DNA from: an uncultured Pirellulaceae bacterium
GTDB taxonomy: Bacteria; Planctomycetota; Planctomycetia; Pirellulales; Pirellulaceae
Length of the DNA stretch: 64,000 bases
NCBI GenBank assembly: GCA_905480545.1
Contig: CAJQQR010000228.1
Span: 1 to 64,000 of the forward strand
Reading direction: 5' to 3'
Positions 27,322 to 36,417 of this stretch are shown here, piece after piece. The notes beneath the pieces were generated by a model that did not search any database, was not told the origin of the DNA, and was given only the letters and a program-made list of their open reading frames with translations. A program made the position numbers and the translations under genes. Positions within the stretch are counted from its first letter, which is position 1, and every line of letters starts with the position of its first letter.

Positions 27322-27678
27322 TCATCCAACTCGGACCACTTCATTACTGTCATTTACATGAACAACGGTCGGTTTATGCGATTCAATTTCGGTTTTTTCA
27401 AGTTCAATGTAACTGACGATAATCACGCGGTCGCCCGGATTCACTAGTTTCGCAGCCGCTCCGTTGATGCATATCTCACCAGATCCTTCCAGACCTTTGA
27501 TCACATACGTGGTTAACCGCGAGCCGTTGGTGATATCCAATACATCGACCTGCTCGAACTCTGCAATCTTGGATATTTGCATCAGGACAGGATCGATCGT
27601 GATGCTGCCTTCGTAATCCAAATCCGCCTGTGTAACGGTGGCTCGATGAATTTTTGAATTTAAAAAAGTCCGCCGCAT
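27322..27678 (-). CDS. panD: Aspartate 1-decarboxylase
   Basis: 118 aa, cytoplasmic pyruvoyl enzyme making beta-alanine for pantothenate and CoA. It cleaves itself at Gly24-Ser25, visible as DLDYEGSITID, and Ser25 becomes the pyruvoyl cofactor. Other signatures: MRRTFLNSKIHRATVT, DVLDITNGSRLTTYVI and GEICINGAAAKLVNPGDRVI. The open frame runs further upstream to 27939, but MRRTFLNSKIHRA is the standard N terminus, so ATG 27678 is the start. No pantothenate partner is adjacent. Confidence 0.94.
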   Translation of the reverse strand: MRRTFLNSKIHRATVTQADLDYEGSITIDPVLMQISKIAEFEQVDVLDITNGSRLTTYVIKGLEGSGEICINGAAAKLVNPGDRVIIVSYIELEKTEIESHKPTVVHVNDSNEVVRVG

Positions 27679-27982
27679 GGGTTCTGAAAACTCTTGATTT
27701 ACCGTGTTTAAAAGATTTCGCGTTATCGAATTTTCTGGATCAAACTGCAAGGGGTGTCTGACGCGAGGCAAGCCGAAAGACTCAAGTTTTTGTACCCGAT
27801 CATGCGCATTGCAAAACGGCGTGAATTTTGACGCCCAACTACGTCTATCGATGTTCTGAACCATCACATTCCACATAGCGGTAAATGAAACATGAGCGGC
27901 CAAAAACATTGGCACAAGCGAAATTTCGCTGTAACTCAACTCGTCTCAAGTCAACGATTCGATTTTTTCGACATTTACACGC
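27679..27982. other. Gap between panD and the ABC permease
   Basis: The panD frame stays open through it without resembling PanD. This is probably the panD promoter region; no other feature was seen. Confidence 0.45.
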
Positions 27983-30430
27983 TTAATAATCTGTTCGTTC
28001 GATAATGACGCAGCCGATCCCCAACATAAAAGCAATGAAAAGTAGCGATGTCCAGACCTGAGGCCACGGTTTCAAATTGTAAGTCTCAAGCGGAACCGGC
28101 ATAACGCGATCAAACCCAAGCACTTTCAGAATAACTGTCGAAAACGTGTCAGCGGTGTCCCGCCCGGTTACAAGGTATTCGACCGTGTAATTCAACTCGC
28201 CCCATTTCGGAAAAACATAATAAAGTGGATACACGATTCGTTGATACACGAATTGAAATCGAGTCCGTTGTCCTTCGGTTGTGGAGATTAAACCGGACGT
28301 AGAAAGATCAGTTTCCGTCACTCGCAACCAGCGATCCGCCACATGCAAATGCCCTTTATCGTCAAAACAAATGGCTTTAGCCTCTCTTGAAATTCCACTT
28401 TTTTCAAAAGTATCTTTCTTTACCGAATAGACCCATACCGTTTCGTTTTGCCGAAGAGCGACAATCCATTCTCCATCTGGCGAAACCTGTATCGATTTCG
28501 GAACAAATCGTTCTCCTGACCCAAACTCAGTTTTGATCGTCATGTCGACCGTATCAATCGAAATAACACCCAGTTTCTTGTCGAAAATCAAAATAATGTC
28601 ACCTGCGTAACCGATTTCCAATTCGCTATTTACGAATTGATCGAATTCGGCATCTCGCAAGAGCGCGTAATCCTGATCACCCGCCCGCGAATAAATGGAT
28701 AGCTTTCCACGTCGTAATACCGCGAATCGATCGTTATCTCGATTGAAAGCCAACGCTGTTTTCGTTCCGGCGGTTCGTATGGAGCGTTTTGGTCCCAAGC
28801 TCCGAGCGTTGATCCACTTCGGCGCGTCCAGCGTCGTACCAGGCTCCTTACCATCCATCTTCCCATCGTCTGCCAATACGTTTTCATCTTGCTTGGCAGC
28901 GTTATTGGCAACAACCACCCCGGCGGCCGGGGCAACTTTTTCCAGCAGATGCAACCGCCCCGCGGCCAACAGCAAAACCCTGCCGTCATTGCGACGAAAC
29001 ATTTTCTTAAAAGATGTCGCTTCAACATCCAACTTGGAAAACTTTTCACCCGATCGCTTTCTCCCCAGCAAACTGACCTCACCGCCACGAGGTCCAAGCG
29101 GCGTCATCAACATTTGCTGCCGAAGTCCAAAAAAAGCATCTGTTGATTCATCGTAATACGGACCGTCAGTGAAACCCAATTCAGATCGAGCACCGAGGGA
29201 GATATCCTCCCAGTCACCGGCCTCTGAATCCCATCGCCCAACCTGTTTCGGGGCATCTGGATTGAACGACGCAATCTGTTGGCCCTTGTGCACATCGATG
29301 CTTTTGAACGAAACACTGTCGTAAGATGTTTCGCAAACGGTGTTAACGATGAACATAACAAAAGTAAATAGCCATAAACTTGCACCGGCAACCACCGAAA
29401 CAATTGGACTGCGCCAAAGCAACCCAGCAATCGCGGACGCCGAATAGTAAATCGCAAAAATCCCAATGAAGGATGGAACGTAGAACAGAAGTCTGGAATT
29501 CCAATAACCCATTCGCATGCCCAGAAACAACCAAATCCCTACGAAGAAGAATCCCATGGTCAAAGTGACGAACGCACATCCGCCCAGGAATTGTGCGATG
29601 AAAAGCTTCCATCGAGAAACCGGTTTACTTAACAGCAAACTCAACGAACCGGGATCAAACGTCTGAGGGATAACGTTTGCAGTGATGATCAACGCCATCA
29701 AAACACCGACAGAGCTAAAAATAAAATTCAGAATGTATTTGATTGCAACCTGGATCAAATAAATCAGTCGCTCCTTTTCAATTGCAATCTTCCCCCCGAT
29801 TTTCATCCCAAGGTAGTAAAAAACTATCGATGTGGCCGATCCGGGCACGATGCTTGTTTCAAAAGTCTGTTCAATCATTAATCGATTGAATCGCTGAACT
29901 TCCTCCGGAGTGGCACTTGGATTCTCGAATATGGCGCGGGCCTCGGGTGAGACCATCGATACATCCAACGACTTCAGGTTTCTGGTATCCTCTTTCGTAA
30001 TAATAATGTTCAGGACATCCGCAACGCTCCGTTGACGTTTAACGTATTGCTTCACATCACTACCGCCCCTTCGCTTTTTCTTCTCACTTTTCTTTTCGGG
30101 TGCATCGCTCGTTTCTTCGGCAACCTCATCCAGTTTCGCCAACTCTTCAGCAGGGATCATGGAAACGAGTTCTTCTACTGAGGACAAATCATCTTCATTG
30201 CCCATCTCCGTCCGTTCTAACATCGTCTTTCTGGCCGACTGCAATGACTCAATGACCTCAACCGCATTAACGATTGACGATCGAGACAGCTCAGTCGTCG
30301 TTTGAAAGCTGTAGCTCAGCGGAAAAATGAAGAGCAGCACCAGCGATAACAAAATCAAGGCAATCCATAACACTCGCGATACAAAAGCCTCACGAAAAGC
30401 ATCTTTAATCACTGCGACATAGGGTCTCAT
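27983..30430 (-). CDS. ABC-2-type permease with a large beta-propeller-like outer domain
   Basis: 815 aa. The first membrane span (about 15-38) is followed by an outside loop with a Lys/Arg-Lys stretch, then a bundle of spans (about 190-370: LTMGFFFVGIWLFLGMRMGY and neighbours). A long soluble region (about 380-740) contains propeller-like strands such as IQVSPDGEWIVALRQNETVW and GHLHVADRWLRVTE; a final span is near 790-810. ABC-2 permeases are usually 250-400 aa, so about 350 residues are additional. Its start overlaps the end of the ATPase gene by 4 bases, a coupled operon. The transported substrate cannot be inferred; family precedents include drug and polysaccharide export. Confidence 0.8.
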   Translation of the reverse strand: MRPYVAVIKDAFREAFVSRVLWIALILLSLVLLFIFPLSYSFQTTTELSRSSIVNAVEVIESLQSARKTMLERTEMGNEDDLSSVEELVSMIPAEELAKLDEVAEETSDAPEKKSEKKKRRGGSDVKQYVKRQRSVADVLNIIITKEDTRNLKSLDVSMVSPEARAIFENPSATPEEVQRFNRLMIEQTFETSIVPGSATSIVFYYLGMKIGGKIAIEKERLIYLIQVAIKYILNFIFSSVGVLMALIITANVIPQTFDPGSLSLLLSKPVSRWKLFIAQFLGGCAFVTLTMGFFFVGIWLFLGMRMGYWNSRLLFYVPSFIGIFAIYYSASAIAGLLWRSPIVSVVAGASLWLFTFVMFIVNTVCETSYDSVSFKSIDVHKGQQIASFNPDAPKQVGRWDSEAGDWEDISLGARSELGFTDGPYYDESTDAFFGLRQQMLMTPLGPRGGEVSLLGRKRSGEKFSKLDVEATSFKKMFRRNDGRVLLLAAGRLHLLEKVAPAAGVVVANNAAKQDENVLADDGKMDGKEPGTTLDAPKWINARSLGPKRSIRTAGTKTALAFNRDNDRFAVLRRGKLSIYSRAGDQDYALLRDAEFDQFVNSELEIGYAGDIILIFDKKLGVISIDTVDMTIKTEFGSGERFVPKSIQVSPDGEWIVALRQNETVWVYSVKKDTFEKSGISREAKAICFDDKGHLHVADRWLRVTETDLSTSGLISTTEGQRTRFQFVYQRIVYPLYYVFPKWGELNYTVEYLVTGRDTADTFSTVILKVLGFDRVMPVPLETYNLKPWPQVWTSLLFIAFMLGIGCVIIERTDY

Positions 30431-31458
30431 CCGATTTTTCTCCCTTCAGTTTCTCCCAATTCAGAATTGGAATCGTCCCCGATTTTTTCGTTGGACAGAA
30501 TCGCGAGAAACGCTTCCTCCAAAGTCACATGCTTTTTCGCAACCTCGCGAATCGTTATTGCGTTTTGCCGTAGTCGGTCGATCACTGCATTGACAAATTC
30601 GGAATCGATTCTCGTCGAATAATACTCAATGACACCACCCGGCTGATCTGCTAATTCATCGCCGGGAGTACAGTCGACCAACTTATTCATGGTCTCCAGA
30701 TCGGATTCGACGATGAAAGTCATCCCAACTCCAGTTCGAATCCCAGTCCGCTTTTCAATAAAATCACCTATTTTTTCGACCGGACCGCAATACTTAAGAT
30801 CGCCATGGTCGAGAATAGCGACGCCATCACAGACCATTTCAACCTCCTGCAATATGTGGCTGTTGAGAAAAATCGTCTTCCCTTCTTTTTGCAATGCCGT
30901 CATGATCTCGCGAACATCCGCTCGAGCCTGAGGATCAAGTCCATCGGTCGGTTCATCAAGGATTAAAAGATCGGGATCATGAAGAAGTGCTTGCGCCAAT
31001 CCGAGCCGCTGCAACATCCCTTTGGAAAACTTCTTAACCGGAGAGTTCCCCCACTCCTCCAAGCCAACTTTCTCCAGCAAAGCGTCTCGTTTCGCTCGCA
31101 CCTCGGAAACCGACAAGCCGCTCAATCCACCATAAAACTCCAAAGCGGAATGAGCGGTATGATGCCGCCGCACCCGTAGATGCTCAGGCAAATACCCAAT
31201 TTGGTTTCGCGCCTTGGACGACCCGGCACTATGCCCCATGACACTTGCGTCGCCGACCGTCTTTCCAACTATCCCTAGCATGATTTTCACAAAGGTGGTT
31301 TTCCCAGCTCCGTTGGGACCAAGCAATCCAAAAACCGCGCCTTTGGGTACGGAAAATGTAACCCCTTTTAACGCTTGGAATTTCCGCCGCCCGAAAATCC
31401 CATCCGAATAAGTCTTGCGAAGGTCACTGACCTCAATCGCATTAGCACTGTCACCCAT
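30427..31458 (-). CDS. ABC transporter ATP-binding protein
   Basis: 343 aa. Walker A is GLLGPNGAGKTTFVKIMLG, the signature is FSKGMLQRLGLAQAL, Walker B is DLLILDEPTDGLDP, and the H-loop follows in FLNSHILQEVEMVCDG. The C-terminal 100 residues (FIVESDLETMNKLVD to EAFLAILSN) resemble the tail of ABC-2 exporter ATPases. It drives the permease encoded immediately downstream with a 4-base overlap. An inside-out exporter or a maintenance complex (for instance a Gld- or Nat-like one) are both compatible. Confidence 0.92.
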   Translation of the reverse strand: MGDSANAIEVSDLRKTYSDGIFGRRKFQALKGVTFSVPKGAVFGLLGPNGAGKTTFVKIMLGIVGKTVGDASVMGHSAGSSKARNQIGYLPEHLRVRRHHTAHSALEFYGGLSGLSVSEVRAKRDALLEKVGLEEWGNSPVKKFSKGMLQRLGLAQALLHDPDLLILDEPTDGLDPQARADVREIMTALQKEGKTIFLNSHILQEVEMVCDGVAILDHGDLKYCGPVEKIGDFIEKRTGIRTGVGMTFIVESDLETMNKLVDCTPGDELADQPGGVIEYYSTRIDSEFVNAVIDRLRQNAITIREVAKKHVTLEEAFLAILSNEKIGDDSNSELGETEGRKIG

Positions 31459-31931
31459 AACTTTGCTGCAATCCTCTAAGCTGCGATTTGTAACACCACC
31501 CTGCCGCCGTTGATCGTGTCATTGTTCCAATATCATTAAACTTCGACTTCGACGACCGTTGGCTTCCGACCTAAACTTTTTGAACAACAGATCAAGTTAA
31601 ACAGCAGATCAAGTCACCGCCGCTTTCCGCCGGTTCATTAGGCGAGAGTATAACAAACCATCATTAAATCAAAACGGCTGGCCACCAAGCTGGATTCTCT
31701 ATTGGGGTTGAGGTTTGGCGATGCTTGCGAATCGCCGCCGTCTGAGGCTTGGTGAATGTCCAATTTTGCTGACAACAACGCTTATTCGGATTGCGCGAAC
31801 AAATCTTTCGGTCCAAAACATTTTTTTCTGAATCGGTACGAATCAACCGCAGTTTTGACCTATTTTTCGGCAGTGTCGCTTCCATGCGTGAATAGGTCGC
31901 GTCACTTTGAATTTTGTGTAAGGATAAAAAA
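31459..31931. other. Divergent intergenic region upstream of the ABC pair and cpaF
   Basis: The ABC genes run left and the Tad genes right, so both promoters must lie here. CAGATCAAGT occurs twice (31588-31597 and 31605-31614), a 17-bp-spaced direct repeat of unknown meaning. A Shine-Dalgarno-like TAAGGA precedes cpaF. No gene recognised. Confidence 0.5.
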
Positions 31932-33260
31932 ATGGCCGTTGGCAATAACATGGTTAAGGGAAACACTGGTCAAAAATCAAAGGCTGAGGAGTTCGAACTT
32001 CTCAAGCGAACACTTCACACAAAACTGATCGACAAGCTTGATTTGACGAAGGTTGGAGACGTCGAGGGCGAACGTTTTCGCAAGGAAATCAAGGTCGTCG
32101 TTGAACACCTATGCGACGCAGAAAACACATTCCTCAATCGGTCCGAGCGCGACCGTTTGGTTGACGAGGTTTTAGACGAAGTCCTCGGACTGGGCCCGCT
32201 CGAATTGATCCTCAAGGATCCCTCGGTCAGCGATATTTTGATCAACGGCCCGAAAAACATTTACTGCGAGCGTGGTGGTCAAATGGAAAAATCGGTTGTC
32301 GAATTTCGCGATAATCATCATTTACTTCAAATCATTGATCGAATTGTTTCGAAAGTCGGTCGCCGTGTCGATGAAACCTGTCCGATGGTTGACGCCCGGA
32401 TGGCTGACGGATCTCGATTCAACGCGATCATTCCACCACTGGCTCTTGATGGTGCTGCGGTTTCCATTCGTCGCTTCGGTTCGAATCCCCTTAAGCTTGA
32501 GGACCTGTTGAAATATCAGGCTTTCACACCTGAGATGGTCATGCTTCTGGAAGGCGCTATGAAAGCTCGCCTCAACGTCGTGATTTCAGGTGGTACCGGT
32601 TCCGGTAAAACGACTCTACTCAACACCCTTTCTGGATTTATTTCTAACAAAGATCGAATCGTAACGATTGAGGATGCGGCGGAATTGCAATTGCAACAAG
32701 ACCATGTCGTTCGACTCGAAACTCGCGCGGCCAACATCGAAGGCAAAGGCGCGATCTCTGCAACCGAACTTGTCAAGAACGCGTTGCGGATGCGTCCTGA
32801 GCGTATCATCATCGGTGAGTGCCGTGGCCCTGAAACCCTCGACATGCTTCAAGCCATGAACACCGGTCATGACGGTTCACTTACGACCACTCACGCGAAC
32901 ACACCGCGTGACTGCTTGGCCCGCTTGGAAACCCTGATCATGATGTCCGGCTTTGACCTCCCCATTCGTGCGATGCGTCAGCAAATTTCCAGCGCCGTCC
33001 ACCTCATCGTTCAAGCAAACCGATTGCAAGGTGGTCCTAGAAAGGTGACGTACATAACGGAGATCACCGGCATGGAACAAGACACCATTGTCATGCAAGA
33101 CATTTTCCGATTCGAACAAACGGGAATCGGTGAAGACGGAAAAGCAAAGGGACGTTTCGTTTCGACAGGCGTTCGACCGAAGTTTATGGAGCACCTCGAG
33201 GCGGCAGGGGTTCGCTTGCCAGCGTCGACTTTCCGCGAACGTGTCATGCTTGAATGCTAA
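31932..33260 (+). CDS. cpaF: Tad/Flp pilus assembly ATPase CpaF
   Basis: 442 aa, cytoplasmic hexameric ATPase that powers assembly of Flp/Tad pili or secretion. Walker A is SGGTGSGKTTLLNTLSG (about 219-235); the Asp box and Walker B follow as RIVTIEDAAELQLQ and MRPERIIIGECRGPE, and the His box as GHDGSLTTTHANTP. ATG 31932 has a well-spaced TAAGGA about 9 bases upstream; an in-frame TTG at 31914 is less likely. It is followed by tadB and tadC; other Tad parts (pilin, CpaB, secretin, CpaE) are not in the window. Confidence 0.93.
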   Translation: MAVGNNMVKGNTGQKSKAEEFELLKRTLHTKLIDKLDLTKVGDVEGERFRKEIKVVVEHLCDAENTFLNRSERDRLVDEVLDEVLGLGPLELILKDPSVSDILINGPKNIYCERGGQMEKSVVEFRDNHHLLQIIDRIVSKVGRRVDETCPMVDARMADGSRFNAIIPPLALDGAAVSIRRFGSNPLKLEDLLKYQAFTPEMVMLLEGAMKARLNVVISGGTGSGKTTLLNTLSGFISNKDRIVTIEDAAELQLQQDHVVRLETRAANIEGKGAISATELVKNALRMRPERIIIGECRGPETLDMLQAMNTGHDGSLTTTHANTPRDCLARLETLIMMSGFDLPIRAMRQQISSAVHLIVQANRLQGGPRKVTYITEITGMEQDTIVMQDIFRFEQTGIGEDGKAKGRFVSTGVRPKFMEHLEAAGVRLPASTFRERVMLEC

Positions 33261-33395
33261 ACGGAGCTTACCAATGGCTGCGTTCAAGAGTCACTCTTGC
33301 CCCTTGAACCACAGTCAGAAACCGAAAACTAAAATTACGAATTCGCACCTCAAAACAACACACATTCCGCTAACGAAAAATATCGTGAGTTAATC

Positions 33396-34361
33396 ATGAC
33401 GAGCATTTTCATCATCATCGCCGTTTTCGCCTGCGTTGCAACGCTTGCCGGGGCAATTGCGATGTCGTTCAAGAGCCCCGAAGAAACCGCAGTTGAAGAT
33501 CGATTAAAGAACATCACAAACGAGGGTTTTGCATCCAGCATTTTCGACAACAACACCGGCGGAGTCATCTCCAAACCGCTTGATAACTTACCGGGAAAGC
33601 TTGAAGAATTCGTTTCAAAGTTCTTGAATCTGAGAACTTACATTGAACAAGCGGGAATGACTGTTTCACCGCAAAAAATCATCTTCATGTCGATCGGATT
33701 TGGTTTTTCGACCGGAATTATCGCCGCCGTACTTTCACCAATCAAAGCCGTGGTGCCAGTGGTTGCCTTGGTTTTTGGATTCATGCCCGTCCTCTACATC
33801 ATCTGGAAGCGAAAGCGTCGGCTCCAAAAATTCTCTGCCCAGCTTCCCGAAACGTTGGAATTGGTTTCACGAGCTTTAAAGGCGGGACATAGCTTACCAG
33901 CAGGGATCCAATTGGTTGCCGAACAAATGGCAGATCCAATTGGTCCAGAGTTCGCCCGCTGCTATGAAGAACAAAACCTTGGTATTCCTTTGGAAGAAGC
34001 GCTTGAAGAAATGACCAATCGAGTGCCAAACGTTGACCTTCGCTTCTTTGCAACGGCAATCATTTTGCAGAGAACGACCGGCGGCGACCTCTCCGAAATT
34101 CTCGAAAAAATCGGGCGATTGATTCGCGAACGTTTTCAAATTTTCGGCCAGATCGCAGCCTTAACAGGTGAAGGCCGACTGTCAGGAATTGTTTTGCTGG
34201 CGCTGCCACCAGTCCTTTTTCTCACCATGCTAAAACTGAACTACGACTACATCATGATGTTGTTTGAAGACCCACTCGGTCAACAAATGTTGATGGGAGC
34301 TATCGTGATGCAGTTGATCGGTGCCTTCGTGATTAAGAAAATTATCGACATTAAAGTTTAA
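33396..34361 (+). CDS. tadB: Tad pilus inner-membrane platform protein TadB
   Basis: 321 aa. An N-terminal span (SIFIIIAVFACVATLAGAIA), two central spans (IIFMSIGFGFSTGIIAAVLS and PVVALVFGFMPVLYII) and a C-terminal span surround a T2SF domain (QLPETLELVSRALKAGHSLP, EQNLGIPLEEALEEM, then FFATAIILQRTTGGDLSEIL). TadB and TadC form the platform on which CpaF pushes pilin. It starts 135 bases after cpaF. An ordinary family member. Confidence 0.93.
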   Translation: MTSIFIIIAVFACVATLAGAIAMSFKSPEETAVEDRLKNITNEGFASSIFDNNTGGVISKPLDNLPGKLEEFVSKFLNLRTYIEQAGMTVSPQKIIFMSIGFGFSTGIIAAVLSPIKAVVPVVALVFGFMPVLYIIWKRKRRLQKFSAQLPETLELVSRALKAGHSLPAGIQLVAEQMADPIGPEFARCYEEQNLGIPLEEALEEMTNRVPNVDLRFFATAIILQRTTGGDLSEILEKIGRLIRERFQIFGQIAALTGEGRLSGIVLLALPPVLFLTMLKLNYDYIMMLFEDPLGQQMLMGAIVMQLIGAFVIKKIIDIKV

Positions 34362-34487
34362 AACGATGGCGGTGAGCTGAATTTGGCGAGTATTAGAACG
34401 CTCTTCCCGATAGTTCAAACTCAGCGACCGCAAAAACAAAAACGATCAGTATTTAAAGACAAAGCAAATCTAAACAGAAATAGAACA

Positions 34488-35453
34488 ATGTTTTTCGCAG
34501 ATATCGATTTCGCAACTTACCTTCCATTCGCCATCTTTGGTGCCGTGGCAGTCGGGCTTTGGGTCATCATCGACCATCTTGCGTCTCGCGCAACGAACAC
34601 AGAAAAGCGATTGGAGAAGCTGAACCAGAAACAATCTTCGTCCGACATGTTTGAGCAAAAACGGGGGGCTTCAGCACGCTTGGCTGGTTTGCTGGAAAAA
34701 GCGAGTCCCGGGTTTTCCAAGGCACTCAAGCCGCAGAACGAAAAAGATGAAAACAAGCTTAAAGAAAAGCTTTCATTCGCCGGATACCGGGGCGAAAAAG
34801 CGATTCCAATGTTTCTGACGATCAAAATGGTCTCGACCATTTTCGGTTTGGTTCTGGGTGGAGGCATGTTGGTCATCAGTGGAAATTTCACCATGATGAT
34901 GGTGATTAAATGCATTGGATTTGGTGCGATTTTCATGTTTGTGCCCGATGTTGTGTTGAGTTTTATGGGTAGCTCGCGAAAACAAAAAGTCTTCCTGGCA
35001 CTACCCGACGCACTAGACCTAATGGTGGTTTGTGTTGAAGCCGGTCTGGGATTGGACCAAGCTCTTCGGAAAGTTGCCAACGAAATGAGTAAAACGCACA
35101 AGACGATTGCAACCGAATTTGGCATATGCAACAAGCAGCTTCAAATGGGCCGTGACCGAGAGGAAGTGCTCCGGGAAATGGGTGAACGCAATGGCATTGA
35201 CGACTTAAAGTCACTAGCGTCGATCATCATCCAAGCTGATCGATTCGGTTCAAGCATCGCCCAAGCGCTTCGCGTTCAAAGCGATGCGATGCGCACCAAA
35301 CGACGCCAGATCGCCGAGGAAAAGGCAGCAAAGACTGCTGTGAAATTGATTTTCCCACTGGTCATCTTTATCTTTCCCGGCATTTTCATCGTCTTGGTTG
35401 GCCCCGCGGCGATCACGATGATTAACGAAATGTTGCCAGCGATGAATCGTTAA
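34488..35453 (+). CDS. tadC: Tad pilus inner-membrane platform protein TadC
   Basis: 321 aa, second T2SF-domain platform protein. The N-terminal span is FATYLPFAIFGAVAVGLWVI; ALPDALDLMVVCVEAGLGLD and LGLDQALRKVANEMS mark the T2SF domain; the C terminus is a span, KLIFPLVIFIFPGIFIVL. ATG 34488 begins right before the first span, whereas a TTG at 34383 adds 35 polar residues. A strong inverted repeat lies 40 bases past the stop. Confidence 0.9.
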   Translation: MFFADIDFATYLPFAIFGAVAVGLWVIIDHLASRATNTEKRLEKLNQKQSSSDMFEQKRGASARLAGLLEKASPGFSKALKPQNEKDENKLKEKLSFAGYRGEKAIPMFLTIKMVSTIFGLVLGGGMLVISGNFTMMMVIKCIGFGAIFMFVPDVVLSFMGSSRKQKVFLALPDALDLMVVCVEAGLGLDQALRKVANEMSKTHKTIATEFGICNKQLQMGRDREEVLREMGERNGIDDLKSLASIIIQADRFGSSIAQALRVQSDAMRTKRRQIAEEKAAKTAVKLIFPLVIFIFPGIFIVLVGPAAITMINEMLPAMNR

Positions 35454-35493
35454 GCGAAAGAAAATAGCACGTCAATTCGATGGCGGGATGCCC

Positions 35494-35549
35494 TTTTGCG
35501 GATCCCCAACGAATTCCCCCAATTGGAAAAGGGGATTTGATCCGCAAAA
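35494..35549 (+). terminator. Long inverted repeat after tadC
   Basis: TTTTGCGGATC (35494-35504) is perfectly complementary to GATCCGCAAAA (35539-35549), and the interior (CCCC, CCAATTGG, GGGG) can pair further. The hairpin is the likely end of the cpaF-tadB-tadC transcript. The right arm ends in AAAA, not a T-run, so its efficiency is unclear. Confidence 0.6.
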
Positions 35550-35712
35550 TCAGAATAATCGGAACGATTGAATGAACCGATTTGTCCGACGATGATTTGA
35601 GATCTCGGCAAGAATCGCCCGATAAATTCGCTATCGGTGGATTGTCGTTCAGGATTTTACGACAGTATTTCCTTCTACCGATTTTGCAGATCCAAGGAAT
35701 CGGAGAGAAAAG

Positions 35713-36321
35713 ATGCTGATTCGGAAGTCAATAGGCGTTCTCGCCTTCTCAGCCTTACTTTTGGTTACAAGCAACGCTTACTCCCAAAACATCTTCAGCA
35801 ATGCATGCGGCAGCATCCAGAATTCCATCAGCAATTTCAAGGCTGGTATGAGGAAGTCAAAGGAAAACTTTCATCGCGATATGCAACGAAACAATGCCTT
35901 TCCTTCCCCCTTCATCGTTGAAGACCAAATGATGATCCAAAACACTTTTGCACCCATGTATGCACTGGGGGCGAGTCAAAACAGAATCCTCGATTCGGTC
36001 CATTTCGATCCGAAGACGAACAAATTAAACTCGTCCGGATACAATAGACTTCGACAGATTCTGGCGCAACAAAAAAAATTGGATGTCTTCGTTGCCAACT
36101 CAATGAATCCGGAGATCGACGAAGCTCGACAAACCGAACTTCGAAACGTTCTGGCGAAGTACACGTTCCCAGGACACAAGCCGAATGTAGCTGGAGCTTT
36201 TTTCCTTCCCCACCACGCGGTCGGATCAGAGCAAACCCTACTTCGTGAAACTTATTTGTCCAGCCAACGTGCTCCGACAATTGAGAGTGTTGCCGGTAAC
36301 ATCTCAGGATCTGCCCAGTGA
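35713..36321 (+). CDS. Secreted hypothetical protein, 202 aa
   Basis: An N-terminal signal peptide (VLAFSALLLVTSNAYSQ, cleavage near SNA|YSQ) leads into a protein I do not recognise. FDPKTNKLNSSGYNRLRQIL and LDVFVANSMNPEIDEARQ faintly recall a peptidoglycan-associated OmpA-like end, which would fit a pilus-associated outer role. It follows the Tad platform genes in the same direction after the inverted repeat. The function is not assigned. A stop-codon readthrough would add 23 more codons but nothing supports that. Confidence 0.65.
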   Translation: MLIRKSIGVLAFSALLLVTSNAYSQNIFSNACGSIQNSISNFKAGMRKSKENFHRDMQRNNAFPSPFIVEDQMMIQNTFAPMYALGASQNRILDSVHFDPKTNKLNSSGYNRLRQILAQQKKLDVFVANSMNPEIDEARQTELRNVLAKYTFPGHKPNVAGAFFLPHHAVGSEQTLLRETYLSSQRAPTIESVAGNISGSAQ

Positions 36322-36417
36322 AATTCGGGCGAGCCAATTCTTACCGCGGCAATGCAAATTGTTGAATCGATCGCCAAACGATGTTAAGTTGTCTTCTCCA
36401 TCATCAGAGGACAACTT

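Noticed and set aside
28630..29466. Long frames on both strands inside the ABC permease gene
   Set aside because: They are shadows of the permease: none has a domain and the permease reading is supported by membrane spans and its ATPase partner.
32470..32490. A tRNA T-loop-like GGTTCGAATCC
   Set aside because: It lies inside the cpaF coding sequence with no acceptor or anticodon arms around it.
36319..36390. Readthrough of TGA at the end of the 202-aa secreted protein (23 more codons, ending in Cys)
   Set aside because: The frame stays open by chance for a short distance; there is no domain continuation and no clear hairpin, so I treat the TGA as a normal stop.
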